Shown: positions 27,224 through 37,150 of the stretch, piece by piece | Layout of the letters: each line of letters begins with the position of its first letter | How positions within the stretch are numbered: position 1 is the first letter of the stretch | From: CAYMKL01 sp964390805 | Lineage (GTDB): Bacteria > Chloroflexota > Anaerolineae > VGOG01 | Assembly: GCA_964390805.1 (NCBI GenBank) | Contig: CAYMKL010000003.1 | Coordinates: 1-64,000 of the forward strand | Direction: 5' to 3' | Length of the DNA stretch: 64,000 nt | Notes under the pieces: model-generated | The model's input: only the letters and a program-made list of their open reading frames with translations | Databases searched by the model: none | What the model was told of the DNA's origin: nothing | Position numbers and translations under genes: made by a program

Positions 27224-27868
27224 ATGAAATCCCTGATTCCCTACGTCATCGAGAGCACGGGACGCGGCGAGCGGATGTACGATATCTATTCCCTGCTTCT
27301 CAAAGAGCGGATCATTTTCCTCGGCACGCCCATCCACGATCAGGTAGCTAATGTGGTCGTGGCTCAACTCCTTTTCCTGGATCGAGAGGACCCAGAGAAG
27401 GAGATCTCCCTCTACATCAACTGCCCTGGCGGCGAGATATATCCCGGCCTGGCCATCTATGACACCATGCAACAAGTGCAGGCCCCCATATCCACCATCG
27501 CTGTGGGCTGGACAGCCAGCCTGGGCACTGTTCTCCTGGCCGCTGGCATGAAGGGCCGTCGCTATGCCCTGCCCCACGCCACCATCCACATGCACCCAGC
27601 CGGCGGCGGCGCACGGGGCTACGCCCCCGACGTGGAGATCCAGGCCCGCGAGCTGCTGCGCATGCAAGACCTGCTCAAAAACCTCCTCGCCAACCACACA
27701 GGGCAATCGGTGGAGCGAATCACCACGGACTTCGATCGAGACTACTTCATGAACGCCCAGGAAGCCGTCGAGTACGGCATCATTGACGAGGTGTTGGCTC
27801 CCCGCAAGCAGGTCGTTACAGAAGAGACAGAGGAGACAGAAGAGACAGAGGAGACAGACGAGGAGTAA
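27224..27868 (+). CDS. clpP: ATP-dependent Clp protease proteolytic subunit
   Basis: 214 residues. The catalytic triad is visible: Ser in GWTASLGTVLLAAG, His in HATIHMHPAGGG, Asp in DFDRDYFM. ClpP forms a 14-subunit chamber fed by ClpX, encoded 103 bp downstream. The usual GxxASMG is GWTASLG here and the His motif differs from the common IHQP, so this may be a divergent paralogue, but all catalytic residues are kept. The last ~18 residues are an acidic tail of repeated EET triplets encoded by a 9-bp microsatellite (27821-27866), absent from most ClpP proteins I know. GAAAGGAG lies 13 nt before the ATG. Confidence 0.93.
   Translation: MKSLIPYVIESTGRGERMYDIYSLLLKERIIFLGTPIHDQVANVVVAQLLFLDREDPEKEISLYINCPGGEIYPGLAIYDTMQQVQAPISTIAVGWTASLGTVLLAAGMKGRRYALPHATIHMHPAGGGARGYAPDVEIQARELLRMQDLLKNLLANHTGQSVERITTDFDRDYFMNAQEAVEYGIIDEVLAPRKQVVTEETEETEETEETDEE
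27821..27866 (+). repeat. 9-bp microsatellite encoding the ClpP acidic tail
   Basis: GAGACAGAR units repeat about five times in frame, giving the EETEETEETEET tail. Each unit change adds or removes three residues without a frameshift. Confidence 0.75.
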
Positions 27869-27971
27869 CCGTTTGAGTTTGGGGTTTCGAGTTCTGAGTT
27901 TCGAGTTGGGGAACGAAAAACCCGAAACTCTAGACCCAAAACCCCAAACCCGTAAAGAAAGGTAGGCCAGG
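27869..27971. other. clpP-clpX spacer with low-complexity inverted repeat
   Basis: GTTTGGGGTTT near 27876 pairs with AAACCCCAAAC near 27940, and both flanks contain GAGTTTCGAGTT-like words. It resembles the intergenic low-complexity word repeats elsewhere in the window (for example ATTGGATATTGG at ~650). It may modulate the amount of clpX relative to clpP message. Confidence 0.45.
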
Positions 27972-29258
27972 ATGGCCAGGATGCGCCAGGAAGAAAGCTA
28001 CTGTTCTTTTTGCCGGCGAGGTCAGGATGAAGTCAATCGCCTGATAGCCGGCCCCGACTCAACCTACATCTGCGATGAGTGTGTTTACTTGTGCCTGGAG
28101 ATTTTGGACGAGGAAGTCCCGGACTCACCCGAAGAGGAATTCTTCTTAGAGACAATTCCCTCGCCCAAGGAGATCTACGACCGCTTGAACGAATACGTGG
28201 TCGGCCAGGACGACGCCAAGAGGGTACTCTCGGTGGCGGTGTATAACCACTACAAGCGCATCAGCGCCGGATCCGAGGCCGACGATGTGGAACTGGAGAA
28301 AAGCAACATCCTGCTCATCGGGCCTACTGGCTGCGGCAAGACACTGTTGGCTCAAACCCTGGCCAAGATCCTGGATGTCCCCTTCGCCATCGCCGACGCC
28401 ACAGCCCTGACCGAGGCCGGGTACGTGGGCGAGGATGTGGAAAACATCCTGCTGAGCCTGATCCAGGCCGCCGATTACAACCTGGCTCGCGCCAAGAAAG
28501 GCATCGTCTACATTGACGAGCTCGACAAGAAGGCCCGCAAGACGGGGGACAACCCCTCCATCACCCGTGACGTCTCAGGCGAGGGAGTGCAGCAAGCCCT
28601 CCTGAAGATCATCGAGGGCACGGTGGCCAACGTCCCTCCCCAGGGCGGTCGGAAGCACCCCCACCAGGAGTTCATCCAGCTTGATACCACCGATGTCCTC
28701 TTCATCTGCGGCGGCACCTTTGATGGCCTGGACAAGATCGTGGGCGAGCGCGTGGGGACGAAAGGGAAAGTGGGCTTCGTGAAGGGAGAGGCGGCCAGGC
28801 TGCAGAGGGAAGAGGAAGAAAAGAGAATCGCCAGGCTCCTCAAGCAGGTCACTCCCGATGACTTGATGAGGTACGGCATGATCCCGGAGATGGTGGGACG
28901 CCTGCCGGTGATAACCATCGTTGACCCTCTGGATAAGGAGGACATGATCGGCATCCTGACCCGTCCCAGGAACGCCATCACCAAACAATTCCAGCGACTC
29001 TTGGCTCTGGACAACGTCGAGCTGATCTTCACCAAAGAGGCGTTGGCTGCGGCGGCCGAGGAGGCCATGAAGCACGAGGCTGGCGCCAGAGGGCTGAGGA
29101 CCATCATCGAGAGAGCCCTTCTGGACGTGATGTACGAGATACCCTCGCGGCGCGACGTTAAGAAGTGCATCATCAACGCGGAGGCCGTCTTGGGCAAGGC
29201 TACCCCGCTGCTCCTCACCCAGTCGGAGCGCCCCATTAACTTGAAAGAAACGGCCTGA
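27972..29258 (+). CDS. clpX: ATP-dependent Clp protease ATP-binding subunit ClpX
   Basis: 428 residues. N-terminal C4 zinc-binding domain (CSFCRRGQDEV..YICDECVYLC, ~13-48), then AAA+ ATPase (~75-420): Walker A LLIGPTGCGKTLL, pore loop GYVGEDVENIL, Walker B IVYIDELDKKAR, RKHPHQEFIQ, sensor-2 GARGLRTIIE. It unfolds tagged substrates and feeds them to ClpP. AAAGGTAGG precedes the ATG. The N-terminus has an alternative ATG nine bases in. The gene is closed by the terminator at 29363. Confidence 0.96.
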   Translation: MARMRQEESYCSFCRRGQDEVNRLIAGPDSTYICDECVYLCLEILDEEVPDSPEEEFFLETIPSPKEIYDRLNEYVVGQDDAKRVLSVAVYNHYKRISAGSEADDVELEKSNILLIGPTGCGKTLLAQTLAKILDVPFAIADATALTEAGYVGEDVENILLSLIQAADYNLARAKKGIVYIDELDKKARKTGDNPSITRDVSGEGVQQALLKIIEGTVANVPPQGGRKHPHQEFIQLDTTDVLFICGGTFDGLDKIVGERVGTKGKVGFVKGEAARLQREEEEKRIARLLKQVTPDDLMRYGMIPEMVGRLPVITIVDPLDKEDMIGILTRPRNAITKQFQRLLALDNVELIFTKEALAAAAEEAMKHEAGARGLRTIIERALLDVMYEIPSRRDVKKCIINAEAVLGKATPLLLTQSERPINLKETA

Positions 29259-29362
29259 CGCTCTACGACCGCTATCAGAGGACATCCCCGCCCTGCCCAA
29301 GGGCAGAATCGGGGCGAGACGCCCCTCCGTAGCAGGAGTAGCGGCGACCCAGACGAATGAAG

Positions 29363-29396
29363 GGAGCAGATCGAAGCCCAGATCTGCTCCTTTTTT
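29363..29396 (+). terminator. intrinsic terminator after clpX
   Basis: GGAGCAGATC (29363-29372) and GATCTGCTCC (29381-29390) form a 10-bp perfect stem with an 8-nt loop, followed directly by six T residues. This is the clearest rho-independent terminator in the window. Confidence 0.9.
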
Positions 29397-29510
29397 GTGT
29401 TGAGAGGGACTGGCCCCTCCGCAAAGAGAGAAACGTGAAGAACCCCCTTCACCTGCTCTAAAGTGAAGGGGGCCTACTGGCAGGCAACCTGCTGCTGAGA
29501 GGGTTGGAAC

Positions 29511-29545
29511 GAGCCTCCCGCAGGCGCGGAACCCGCGGGAGGCTC
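29511..29545 (-). terminator. hairpin after the giant secreted-protein gene
   Basis: An 11-bp stem GAGCCTCCCGC/GCGGGAGGCTC with a 13-nt GC-rich loop begins 7 nt after the minus-strand stop at 29552. No strong U-run follows, so termination is likely but unproven. Confidence 0.5.
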
Positions 29546-29551
29546 ACACTC

Positions 29552-32500
29552 CTACGGATTGTACTGTTTCAGGATCACCGGCAGGTAGATGTCATATTTG
29601 GCTGTCGCCTGGACTTGGGCCGCCTCCACGCTACCCAGTACAGACTGCGCTTGATAGGTCATGTCCGTCAGCCGCCAGTCGGAGAAGCTGAAGCGCACCC
29701 ACGTCCTCCCGGCCTCCAGGACCTTGAAACGCAGCGTGGCCACGATGAATTCTCCGCTGATCGGCGACGAACCCAGGCTGGAGGCCATGTAGCCGGCCCA
29801 GCCGCGAGCCGGATCCACACTGTTCAGGAGAACCGTCGGCAGTGCCGTACCGGGCTCGATCTCCATCGCCGGCTCGCCGGCCGGATCCACAAACTGCATC
29901 GCTGCGGGTTCGAAATCCACGTACACCTGGGCACCATCCACCTGCTGTTCGCCGGCTGTGGCTACCACCTGCAGGCTGATGATCTCCCCTTCGATGGTCT
30001 GCGTGTCCGTAGGCACCAGCCGCAGCGAGACGGAGCCGGCGGCCAGCGTCTCCTTGGGAATGAACAACTCCAGCGGCTCCTCCGCGGCAGTCGCAGCGCC
30101 TGCCCTGAGCGAAGCCGAAGGACTGATCCCCACCAGGACGTCGCCACGACGCCTCAGGTTGGGCTGCAGCAACTCCAGATCCTGCGCGTTCGCCTCGCCG
30201 TCCTCGTTGAAGTCGGCGCGGGGATCGAAGCCTGGCTCTCCTTGTTGTTTACCATAGGCCGCCGCCAACAGCGAGATGTCGCGGATGTCAATACGGTTGT
30301 CGTTGTTGGCGTCCCCTTCCAGCAGGGTTTCCATGTTCAGGCCATTGGGCCCATTCATCAACGTCGCTGCCGGCAGCAAGTTGCGCAACGTGTGTAGTCC
30401 CTTCAGACGCGCGCGGTAGCTGCCGGGGGCTGCTACGCCGGGCATGGCGAAGGCACCGCTGGGATTGCTCACCGCGCTGTAGGCATAGGCCGGACCCTCC
30501 TCGCCAGCACGGCTCAGCGTCAGCATTAACGGCACACTCCACGACGCATTGGGTGACGCCACCTGGCGCTGCATCTGCGCCTGGCCGACGACCAGCGCAC
30601 CCTGCCTGACGGTGACGAGCCCGCCCAACAGGTGATCGAGCACCGATTCCCCGCTGAGTCTCACGTCGCTGGCGCGCGGCGCCTCCAGGCTTAGGGGAAG
30701 CTGGCTGGCGAGAGTGGTGGTGATGGCCTTGAAGCGAACCGTGGCCACCCGAAAGCGGCCACTGACGGGGTCGCCGTTGGCGACGAAGTTGATCCACCCT
30801 GTGGTGTTGTTCACGCTGTTGGTTGTCACTGTCAGCAGAGCAGTGCCAGGGGTGACCTGCATGGCCGAGTTACCCTCTTCGTCCACCACGGTCAGCACGG
30901 CGGGGTCGAAGTCCAGATAGGCGTTGACGGCGTCCACGTCCTGCGCGCCGGCCCGTACTTCCATCTCCACCAGGAATTGCTCGCCGTCGCGCACGCGATT
31001 GATGGCCGGCGATACGCGCAGCGTCACCCCCTCGGACCGCGGCGCTAGCACCAGCGCATAGTCGGCCAGGGTGAGGATGTCGCCGTTCAGGTAGGAGCTG
31101 GCGCGAGCCTCTTCGAGGGCGAGAGCGAAGTTGAGGCCGCTGAAGTTGGCGATGTCGGCGTACCAGCGGGCGTAGCCCTGCGGACCCCAACCGCTCGCTG
31201 TGCGCATGACGCCGTAGACGTCGTGGGAGACGTAGGCAGCATCGTTGTGCACGGTATGCGGCGGGTCAGGCGCATGGCCGTGGGACTCGGCAGGGACCAT
31301 GCGGCCGGGCCGGCCAGCCTCGGCGCTGTCGCGGAAGGGGTCGCTGAACGCGATCCAGTCCTCATCACCGCAGCCTGCGCCAGCCACAGCGACGTAGTGC
31401 CCGCCTATCCGCCGCCAGGCGGTCGGTTGCAGTTCCCAGAAGCCGAGCAACAGCAGCACCTGTCGGTTCTGTTTCACCTCCTCCCGCACCCAGTCGAAAG
31501 AGGGAGCGCGACGCAGAGTGAGGGTGTAGTCGTCATCCAGGTCTTTGGCCGCCAGGTAGGCGTTAAGGCCACTCACCAGGTCGCCCAGGTCGGTGCCCGA
31601 ATGCTCGTCGTTGGTGCTCATGTAGGTGGCCAGGTCACCGATGAGTGGCGGCACGTTCTGCGGGTCGTGGTCGTCCCAGACGCCGTAGGTCTCTACCAGC
31701 GGGTAGCCGTCGGAGACGGCGGGCGGCGCTGTGCCGCCAGGTTCGGTGGCCGAGTCCCGCCACCACAGTAGGTCGGCCACCGCCGCCGGGCCGTCGTGCG
31801 ACCACTGCCAGGTGTCCGGCACCCGCCACAGGCTCTGCCGCTGGTCGAAGTCCGGCAGGCCGGCCGGGGCGTAGTCGGCGAGGTCGTCAGCCAGCCAGCA
31901 GCCGTCGAAATCCAGCTCCATGGGCGGCGCTGCGCTGACACAGAGCGAGACGTCGTCCACGTAGGCCCAGGTGCTCCCGGCCTGGCCGTCGTTGCGCACG
32001 GCGAAGAGCAGGCCGATGGTCTGGCCGGCGTACTGCGAGAGGTCGGCGGTCGCCGTTTGCCAGGCACTCTGCCCACCGTGCATCCGCAGCGCTCGAACTG
32101 GCTCCCCCTCGCCGCCCGTGATGGCCGCTACGAACCAGTCGTAGTCCGCACTGCGATCGCGAGAGGAGACCTGGTAGCGGAAGGAGAGGTGGGCGTGGAC
32201 AGTGGCCTCGGGCAGGCTCACCATCTGCACTACCCAGGAAAGGCTTGGGCCGTCAAGGGCGCTGGGGTTGCCGGGCAACAGTACATGAGTGTCGGTGGGC
32301 ACGTCGCTGGTGGTGATGAGCGGCTCAGGGCTGCCGCCGTGCGACCAGCCGCCCCACCCCGGTTTCTCGAAGTCGCCGTTGACCAGCCATTCGCTACACT
32401 GAGCTGGCCCTGGTATGGGCGGCATCACCATGATCTCGATGCTATCACTCGCGGTCAATCCGCCGCTGTCGGTGACGCTGGCGGCGATGGTGTGCTGGCC

Positions 32501-35500
32501 CACGGAGAGTGTGTGCACGCCGATCTCACGCCCCGTGCCCAGTGCCCCATCCCGGTCGGAGTGCCACTGCAACTGCTCTACGATGAGCAAATCTTCTCTG
32601 TCCTGCGCCTCGGCGGAGAGGAAGAGCATGGTCTCAGCGGGCACGCGAGCGCCACCCTCTGGCCGGGTAATCCGCAGACTGGGCGGATGGTTGGGCACGC
32701 TGAAGTCGTCGTCGGAGACGTCCACGCCAGTGCGGACGCCGTCGTTGGCGATGACGCGCAGTCGCGCCTGGTCGCCGCCCGGTAGCCGATCTGGGTCCAG
32801 GATATACGTGGTCTCCGTCAGGCCGCGGGTGAGGGGCAGCCAGCCCTGGCCGCCGTCGCGGCTGATCTGCACGGAGAAGGTGAGGGGGTCACCGTCGGTG
32901 TCGCTGGCCTCCCACTGCGCCTCGAAGGTGTCGGTGATCACCTCGCCGCCGTTGGGCGCCAGCAGCGTCACCTGCGGTGCATTGGCACTGATGGCGCGGG
33001 TAGCCAGTGTCTTCGTCCCATGCCTGAGCACGATGCGAGACATGCCCTCCTGCGGGGGCAAGATTTCCTTGAAGTGATGGAAGACTCCATGGCCGGCATC
33101 TGCCAAGGCCAAGCTGGAGGTGAAGTGGCGCGTGAAGAGCGCGTTCTCACTGGCGTCATGGAGCTCCAGGCTATAGGGGCCGCTGCCGGGATAGTCGAAC
33201 GGGCCACCGGGCCAGAGGCCCAGCGCTGCGCGGCGGATCACGCCGCTGTCCCCTTGCGGGTAGAGACTCCCCCCCACTAATAGGCCAAGTTGGAGCGAAT
33301 CAGCGTCTGCCGCGATCACCTGTTGCTGCGCGCTTATGAAGTGGTCATAGATACGATCATAGACCTCGATGGTTGGCCACACTACGGCGCAGTAACTCAT
33401 GATGTCCGCGGTGGTCTCGGGGGGGTATATGTCCAACGTCTCGACGTTGAGGCCGTAGTCCTCCAGGTGCTCGGGGATAGTCTCGTCTATGGTTTCGGGG
33501 TCGGGAGTATCACAGAAAGGGTCCACGGTACTAGGAGCGTGGGCGAGACCGTAGTTGTGTCCTGACTCGTGTGCCAGAGTGTCTCTACCTAGCCAGTCCA
33601 CGATCATGTCCCTGCCCGGCTGGTCGCCCACGCCACCGTGGGCCAGATCGCCGTAGGTAGTAGGGAACTCCGGCAACACCAGCGCCCACCGTGCGTGGCA
33701 AAGGGGGTCACCCGTGCACTCGTCGTGGAGAGCGCGCAACTGGGCCATGAGGGCATCCCAATGGTCTTCCCTTGTCAAGTCGAAACCATCAACGCCGAAT
33801 ATTTCTGGAGGAGCGAGACCTAGATCATCGAACTCGCGGAAGGGGAAGGCGCCGCGTATGTAGTCTATGTCGTCCCACAGGGCCGACATGGGTGGTCCTA
33901 TGAGCATGCCGCTAGCGGGGTCAACGTAGGTCCCCAGGATCTGGGCGAATCCATCGGTAGGGCTGGCAACGAAGCGAGCGTGGACGGTTTCTCCCACGTT
34001 GTTCGAGTAATCCGTCTCTGCCTGCCGTCCCCATTCACCCTCCGGATTGATCTCTGGAACAAGGGCCAATCGGCCCGTGGCCCAATCCTGATGCAGCCCG
34101 AAGAAGAAACCCTGCGTAGCGTCGCCGCGGTCGAGGGTGGTGTTCACTGTCCGTCCCGTTCGACCCCACTCGTCAGCCAGCGGCGGCAACTCGCCGAGAT
34201 ACTGGTCGCAATTCGAGCCATTGCAGCGGTAGACATCGAGCTTGCAGCGCACGTTCTCCCACGGGCCGATGTTATTGACGGCATACACCCGGATCCACGT
34301 CTTGCGACCTTCCAGCAGGCGCACATTGTTCTGGGGGTAGCGTTGTATGGACTGAGTGATTTCCAGACCATCAATGGTGAGATCGCCCCTGAGCTCCACC
34401 TCAGCCATCTCCACGATGGATGTACACATCTCGCGCGCCTGCACCTCCATGACCAGGTCTTCATAACTCACGAGATACTCCTGCGGCACGCGCAGTTCGA
34501 CATAGCGATGGTATTCGCCGGGCTCTCCGCCAAGGGGACACTCCACGACATCTCCTTCGCGGGAGCAACCATGATGCCAGGAAGCAATGCGCAGGTAGTC
34601 GGGCACAGTGAAGCTGAGCAACAGGTCATGTAGATCGCGGGGATCAAGCTGTCCCACCGTGGCGCTGAGCCGGAATGTGTCACCGGGACCAACATGATCA
34701 TCGGTCAATTCCCATGACAGATCCACGTCGGCGCAACCATAATCCACCGTGGTGATATGATCCACAGTCACCTCGGCGATGCTGTCGGCGCTGATCGTCC
34801 ATTGCGTGAGCACCGAGTCGCCGGGTTCAAGACCCGTGCCTAGCCCCAAGGTGAGGTTCAGGTCGGTACACGCTCCCGGCGCCGGATCGAGCGTTTCGAT
34901 GGATGTCCAGGTGACGGTACCGGACCACGGTGAGAAGCTGCCGTCGGGGTCCGAGTCACGATAAGGTACGCCGTCGGGGATGGAGACCGTCACCACCACG
35001 TTCTGTGCCACACCGGTCCCTTCGTTGCTCACGCAGGCTCGGATGGTGACATCCTCCCCGGCTATCACAGGTGAGGTGATAGTTCGCGGCGATATTGAAA
35101 GACGCGGCGCCGCAACGGTGTCCCAGGAGTCGGCGTGCACGTTGGCGACACCGTCTGCATCCACATTGGCCTGGTTCTGCAGGGTGTCGCCAGGGGGCAC
35201 ATTGTCGCTGACGCGCGCTGCCACCCGGAAGAAGGCGCTCTCTCCCGCCATCAGTTCGGCTATCGGCGACCAGGGGATGCGGCGCGGATTCTGGGGGTCG
35301 GGAGTAGCAGCAGGATCGGCGCTGTCAAAGGTACTCCGCTGCGGCAAGATGTCTCTCACAAACACGTCGTGCGCCGTGCTCGGGCCAAGGTTGGTGACGC
35401 GAACAGTGTAGTGGGCCAGTTCACCGGCCACCAGGTAATCCTCCTCCAGCCATTTCTCCAGTTCCAACTCGGGGGTGAGGGTTGCCGTGGGCATGGGTGT

Positions 35501-37051
35501 GATGGTGGGGGTGGGCGAGGGGGTGTGGGTGCCGGTTGGCGTGGAGGTGGGTGTGCGGGTAGGCGTGTGGGTTGGTGTTGGGGTGGGCGGGAATACCCGT
35601 ACCTGCAAGCGGTACTCAGCGACGGCTGAGACGCCGGGATGGCCGAAGATGCGTAGCCGCCATTCGCCGGTGGCGCCGGCCTCGACGTGCCAGGTCAGGT
35701 GCTCATCAGCCAACCCCGTTCGCACCAGCGTCATCATCACCTGTCCCCAAGGCGATAACAGATATATGTCCAGGTCAGCCGTCATGTCGCCGAGCCAGAC
35801 ATCCATGGTGTGGTTCTCGTCGGCCTGGAACTTGAACCAGTCCTCATCGTCTGCGGGGCAGATGACAGCCGAGATGCCAGGCATGCCCAGCCGGATGTCC
35901 GTTGCTGTGTTGAAGTCATCGCCTGCATCGTCGAGCGCGCAGGTGACTACAGTGGGAGAGGCAGTCGCCGGCCGGCGGTTCACGGTAGTGGTCTCGGTCG
36001 CTTCCTCGGTGCAGATGATAGCAACCTCACGGGCCTGCCCGCAGGGATACGAGACTGCTGCCCGGTTGGTCAGCACCGTACCGGATGCCGTGGCAAAGGA
36101 CGTGCGCAGCGTCAGATCAACGGCGTAGGTGGCCCCCGGATAAAGCGCCGGGATGGCCCAGATGACGGTGCCGTCCTCGCTGAACACACCCCCGCCTGAG
36201 GCCTCCACGAAGGCGGTGCCTTCAGGGACAGTATCCACCAGCCACACGTTGTCGAGGGGCTCGTCGCTCACGTTGCGCACGCTGATGGCGTAGATTACTT
36301 CATCGCCGGCGTAGACCGGGTCGGCGTGGTCGGTTATGCTAGTCTGCACCACGGGCTGTGGCGTCGGCGTGGGGGTGGGGGTGACTGTCTCGTGGATGAC
36401 CACTAGTTGCAGGAGGCCAAACATTCGGGTGTGTTCCTGAGGATCGGTCTCGTCGTTCTCCCGCATGAGATAGAACCCGTGATTGACCCAACTGCCGTCG
36501 AACATCCCTTGGACATAGGCTGTTACATCCCAGGAGACCTGGCCGTAGGTAGCGCTGATGTCCACGCCCGATAGTCCCCACGTTGCATTGGGCTTGTTGT
36601 TCCAGGTCACGCTCCCCTCAGTCCAGCGGGTATTCGCGCGTCCGGCCCAATACATGAAGTGGTCAGGTGGCCCTTGAGCGTCCCAGATGGTGGCGTAAAG
36701 CCGGGCGTCGGTGATGACAGTACCGGCGGGGATGCTGCTCAGGTCGAACTTGACCAGGCCGCGCAGCGCGCTGCAGCAGGCCGCCCCGGTGCCCTGACCG
36801 TAGCCCACCCAGGCGTAGCCCAGGCCGCCGAAGTTGGTGTCCGGTTCCACGCTGGAGACCCAGGCCATGGCCGTGGGGTCAAGGATCACCTGGGCGAGCG
36901 CTGGCCGGGCCACACCGGAGTTGGGCGGCGCGGCCTGCGTGCCCCCGACGACCAACACCAGCAGGCTGACAATGATCAGCGCGGCGATGACGAGCAAACT
37001 CATTTTGTCTCTCGTTCTTGCCTCCTTCAGGACAAAACCTCTCCTTTGCAT
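29552..37051 (-). CDS. giant secreted protein: DNRLRE, DUF11-like, metzincin protease, C39-like, cohesin and dockerin domains
   Basis: 2499 residues with a signal peptide (LLVIAALIIVSLLVLVVGG, cut near AQAAPP-like TQAAPP). Rough order: DNRLRE-type domain (~55-215), Pro/Thr linker, DUF11-like repeat (~230-350), pre-peptidase-type domain (~365-480), Pro/Thr linker, two more DUF11-like repeats (~520-780), a metzincin-like zinc site HESGHNYGLAH (~1159) with Met-turn IMSYC (~1215), Ig-like domains (~1340-1500), a carbohydrate-binding-like segment (~1540-1690), a C39-like domain (~1710-1950) whose usual Cys is absent (SHDGPAAVADLLWW), cohesin-like domains (~2010 and ~2350) flanking a dockerin-like pair of Ca loops (DANNDNRIDIRD, DFNEDGEANAQD; ~2240), and a C-terminal YLPVILKQY motif. 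GGGAGG precedes the ATG. It probably acts at the cell surface as a protease; targets are unknown. Confidence 0.85.
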   Translation of the reverse strand: MQRRGFVLKEARTRDKMSLLVIAALIIVSLLVLVVGGTQAAPPNSGVARPALAQVILDPTAMAWVSSVEPDTNFGGLGYAWVGYGQGTGAACCSALRGLVKFDLSSIPAGTVITDARLYATIWDAQGPPDHFMYWAGRANTRWTEGSVTWNNKPNATWGLSGVDISATYGQVSWDVTAYVQGMFDGSWVNHGFYLMRENDETDPQEHTRMFGLLQLVVIHETVTPTPTPTPQPVVQTSITDHADPVYAGDEVIYAISVRNVSDEPLDNVWLVDTVPEGTAFVEASGGGVFSEDGTVIWAIPALYPGATYAVDLTLRTSFATASGTVLTNRAAVSYPCGQAREVAIICTEEATETTTVNRRPATASPTVVTCALDDAGDDFNTATDIRLGMPGISAVICPADDEDWFKFQADENHTMDVWLGDMTADLDIYLLSPWGQVMMTLVRTGLADEHLTWHVEAGATGEWRLRIFGHPGVSAVAEYRLQVRVFPPTPTPTHTPTRTPTSTPTGTHTPSPTPTITPMPTATLTPELELEKWLEEDYLVAGELAHYTVRVTNLGPSTAHDVFVRDILPQRSTFDSADPAATPDPQNPRRIPWSPIAELMAGESAFFRVAARVSDNVPPGDTLQNQANVDADGVANVHADSWDTVAAPRLSISPRTITSPVIAGEDVTIRACVSNEGTGVAQNVVVTVSIPDGVPYRDSDPDGSFSPWSGTVTWTSIETLDPAPGACTDLNLTLGLGTGLEPGDSVLTQWTISADSIAEVTVDHITTVDYGCADVDLSWELTDDHVGPGDTFRLSATVGQLDPRDLHDLLLSFTVPDYLRIASWHHGCSREGDVVECPLGGEPGEYHRYVELRVPQEYLVSYEDLVMEVQAREMCTSIVEMAEVELRGDLTIDGLEITQSIQRYPQNNVRLLEGRKTWIRVYAVNNIGPWENVRCKLDVYRCNGSNCDQYLGELPPLADEWGRTGRTVNTTLDRGDATQGFFFGLHQDWATGRLALVPEINPEGEWGRQAETDYSNNVGETVHARFVASPTDGFAQILGTYVDPASGMLIGPPMSALWDDIDYIRGAFPFREFDDLGLAPPEIFGVDGFDLTREDHWDALMAQLRALHDECTGDPLCHARWALVLPEFPTTYGDLAHGGVGDQPGRDMIVDWLGRDTLAHESGHNYGLAHAPSTVDPFCDTPDPETIDETIPEHLEDYGLNVETLDIYPPETTADIMSYCAVVWPTIEVYDRIYDHFISAQQQVIAADADSLQLGLLVGGSLYPQGDSGVIRRAALGLWPGGPFDYPGSGPYSLELHDASENALFTRHFTSSLALADAGHGVFHHFKEILPPQEGMSRIVLRHGTKTLATRAISANAPQVTLLAPNGGEVITDTFEAQWEASDTDGDPLTFSVQISRDGGQGWLPLTRGLTETTYILDPDRLPGGDQARLRVIANDGVRTGVDVSDDDFSVPNHPPSLRITRPEGGARVPAETMLFLSAEAQDREDLLIVEQLQWHSDRDGALGTGREIGVHTLSVGQHTIAASVTDSGGLTASDSIEIMVMPPIPGPAQCSEWLVNGDFEKPGWGGWSHGGSPEPLITTSDVPTDTHVLLPGNPSALDGPSLSWVVQMVSLPEATVHAHLSFRYQVSSRDRSADYDWFVAAITGGEGEPVRALRMHGGQSAWQTATADLSQYAGQTIGLLFAVRNDGQAGSTWAYVDDVSLCVSAAPPMELDFDGCWLADDLADYAPAGLPDFDQRQSLWRVPDTWQWSHDGPAAVADLLWWRDSATEPGGTAPPAVSDGYPLVETYGVWDDHDPQNVPPLIGDLATYMSTNDEHSGTDLGDLVSGLNAYLAAKDLDDDYTLTLRRAPSFDWVREEVKQNRQVLLLLGFWELQPTAWRRIGGHYVAVAGAGCGDEDWIAFSDPFRDSAEAGRPGRMVPAESHGHAPDPPHTVHNDAAYVSHDVYGVMRTASGWGPQGYARWYADIANFSGLNFALALEEARASSYLNGDILTLADYALVLAPRSEGVTLRVSPAINRVRDGEQFLVEMEVRAGAQDVDAVNAYLDFDPAVLTVVDEEGNSAMQVTPGTALLTVTTNSVNNTTGWINFVANGDPVSGRFRVATVRFKAITTTLASQLPLSLEAPRASDVRLSGESVLDHLLGGLVTVRQGALVVGQAQMQRQVASPNASWSVPLMLTLSRAGEEGPAYAYSAVSNPSGAFAMPGVAAPGSYRARLKGLHTLRNLLPAATLMNGPNGLNMETLLEGDANNDNRIDIRDISLLAAAYGKQQGEPGFDPRADFNEDGEANAQDLELLQPNLRRRGDVLVGISPSASLRAGAATAAEEPLELFIPKETLAAGSVSLRLVPTDTQTIEGEIISLQVVATAGEQQVDGAQVYVDFEPAAMQFVDPAGEPAMEIEPGTALPTVLLNSVDPARGWAGYMASSLGSSPISGEFIVATLRFKVLEAGRTWVRFSFSDWRLTDMTYQAQSVLGSVEAAQVQATAKYDIYLPVILKQYNP
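30103..30122. repeat. in-frame copy of the dispersed CTGAGCGAAG..GAAGGA repeat
   Basis: CCCTGAGCGAAGCCGAAGGA lies inside the giant secreted-protein gene between the dockerin and the second cohesin-like domain and is read as SPSASLRAG in a linker, so the element has been tolerated in coding sequence. Confidence 0.5.
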
Positions 37052-37150
37052 TTTGACCTCCCTTGCATCTCTGTGCCACGTACACAGGCACCCCCCATGT
37101 TTCTGTCAATTGAAAACAGCTCTAACGCTGCACAACCACAGGATGGGCCA

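Larger units (their letters stand above)
29259..29551. other. convergent intergenic region with three hairpins
   Basis: No gene is seen between the clpX stop and the stop of the giant minus-strand gene. It holds the clpX terminator (29363-29396), a 10-bp hairpin CCCCCTTCAC/GTGAAGGGGG (29443-29472) and an 11-bp hairpin GAGCCTCCCGC/GCGGGAGGCTC (29511-29545) just after the stop of the minus-strand gene. Confidence 0.75.

Noticed and set aside
37052..37150. Promoter for the giant secreted-protein gene (TTGACA on the minus strand)
   Set aside because: The hexamer 17 nt downstream is TGTGTA, too far from consensus to call.
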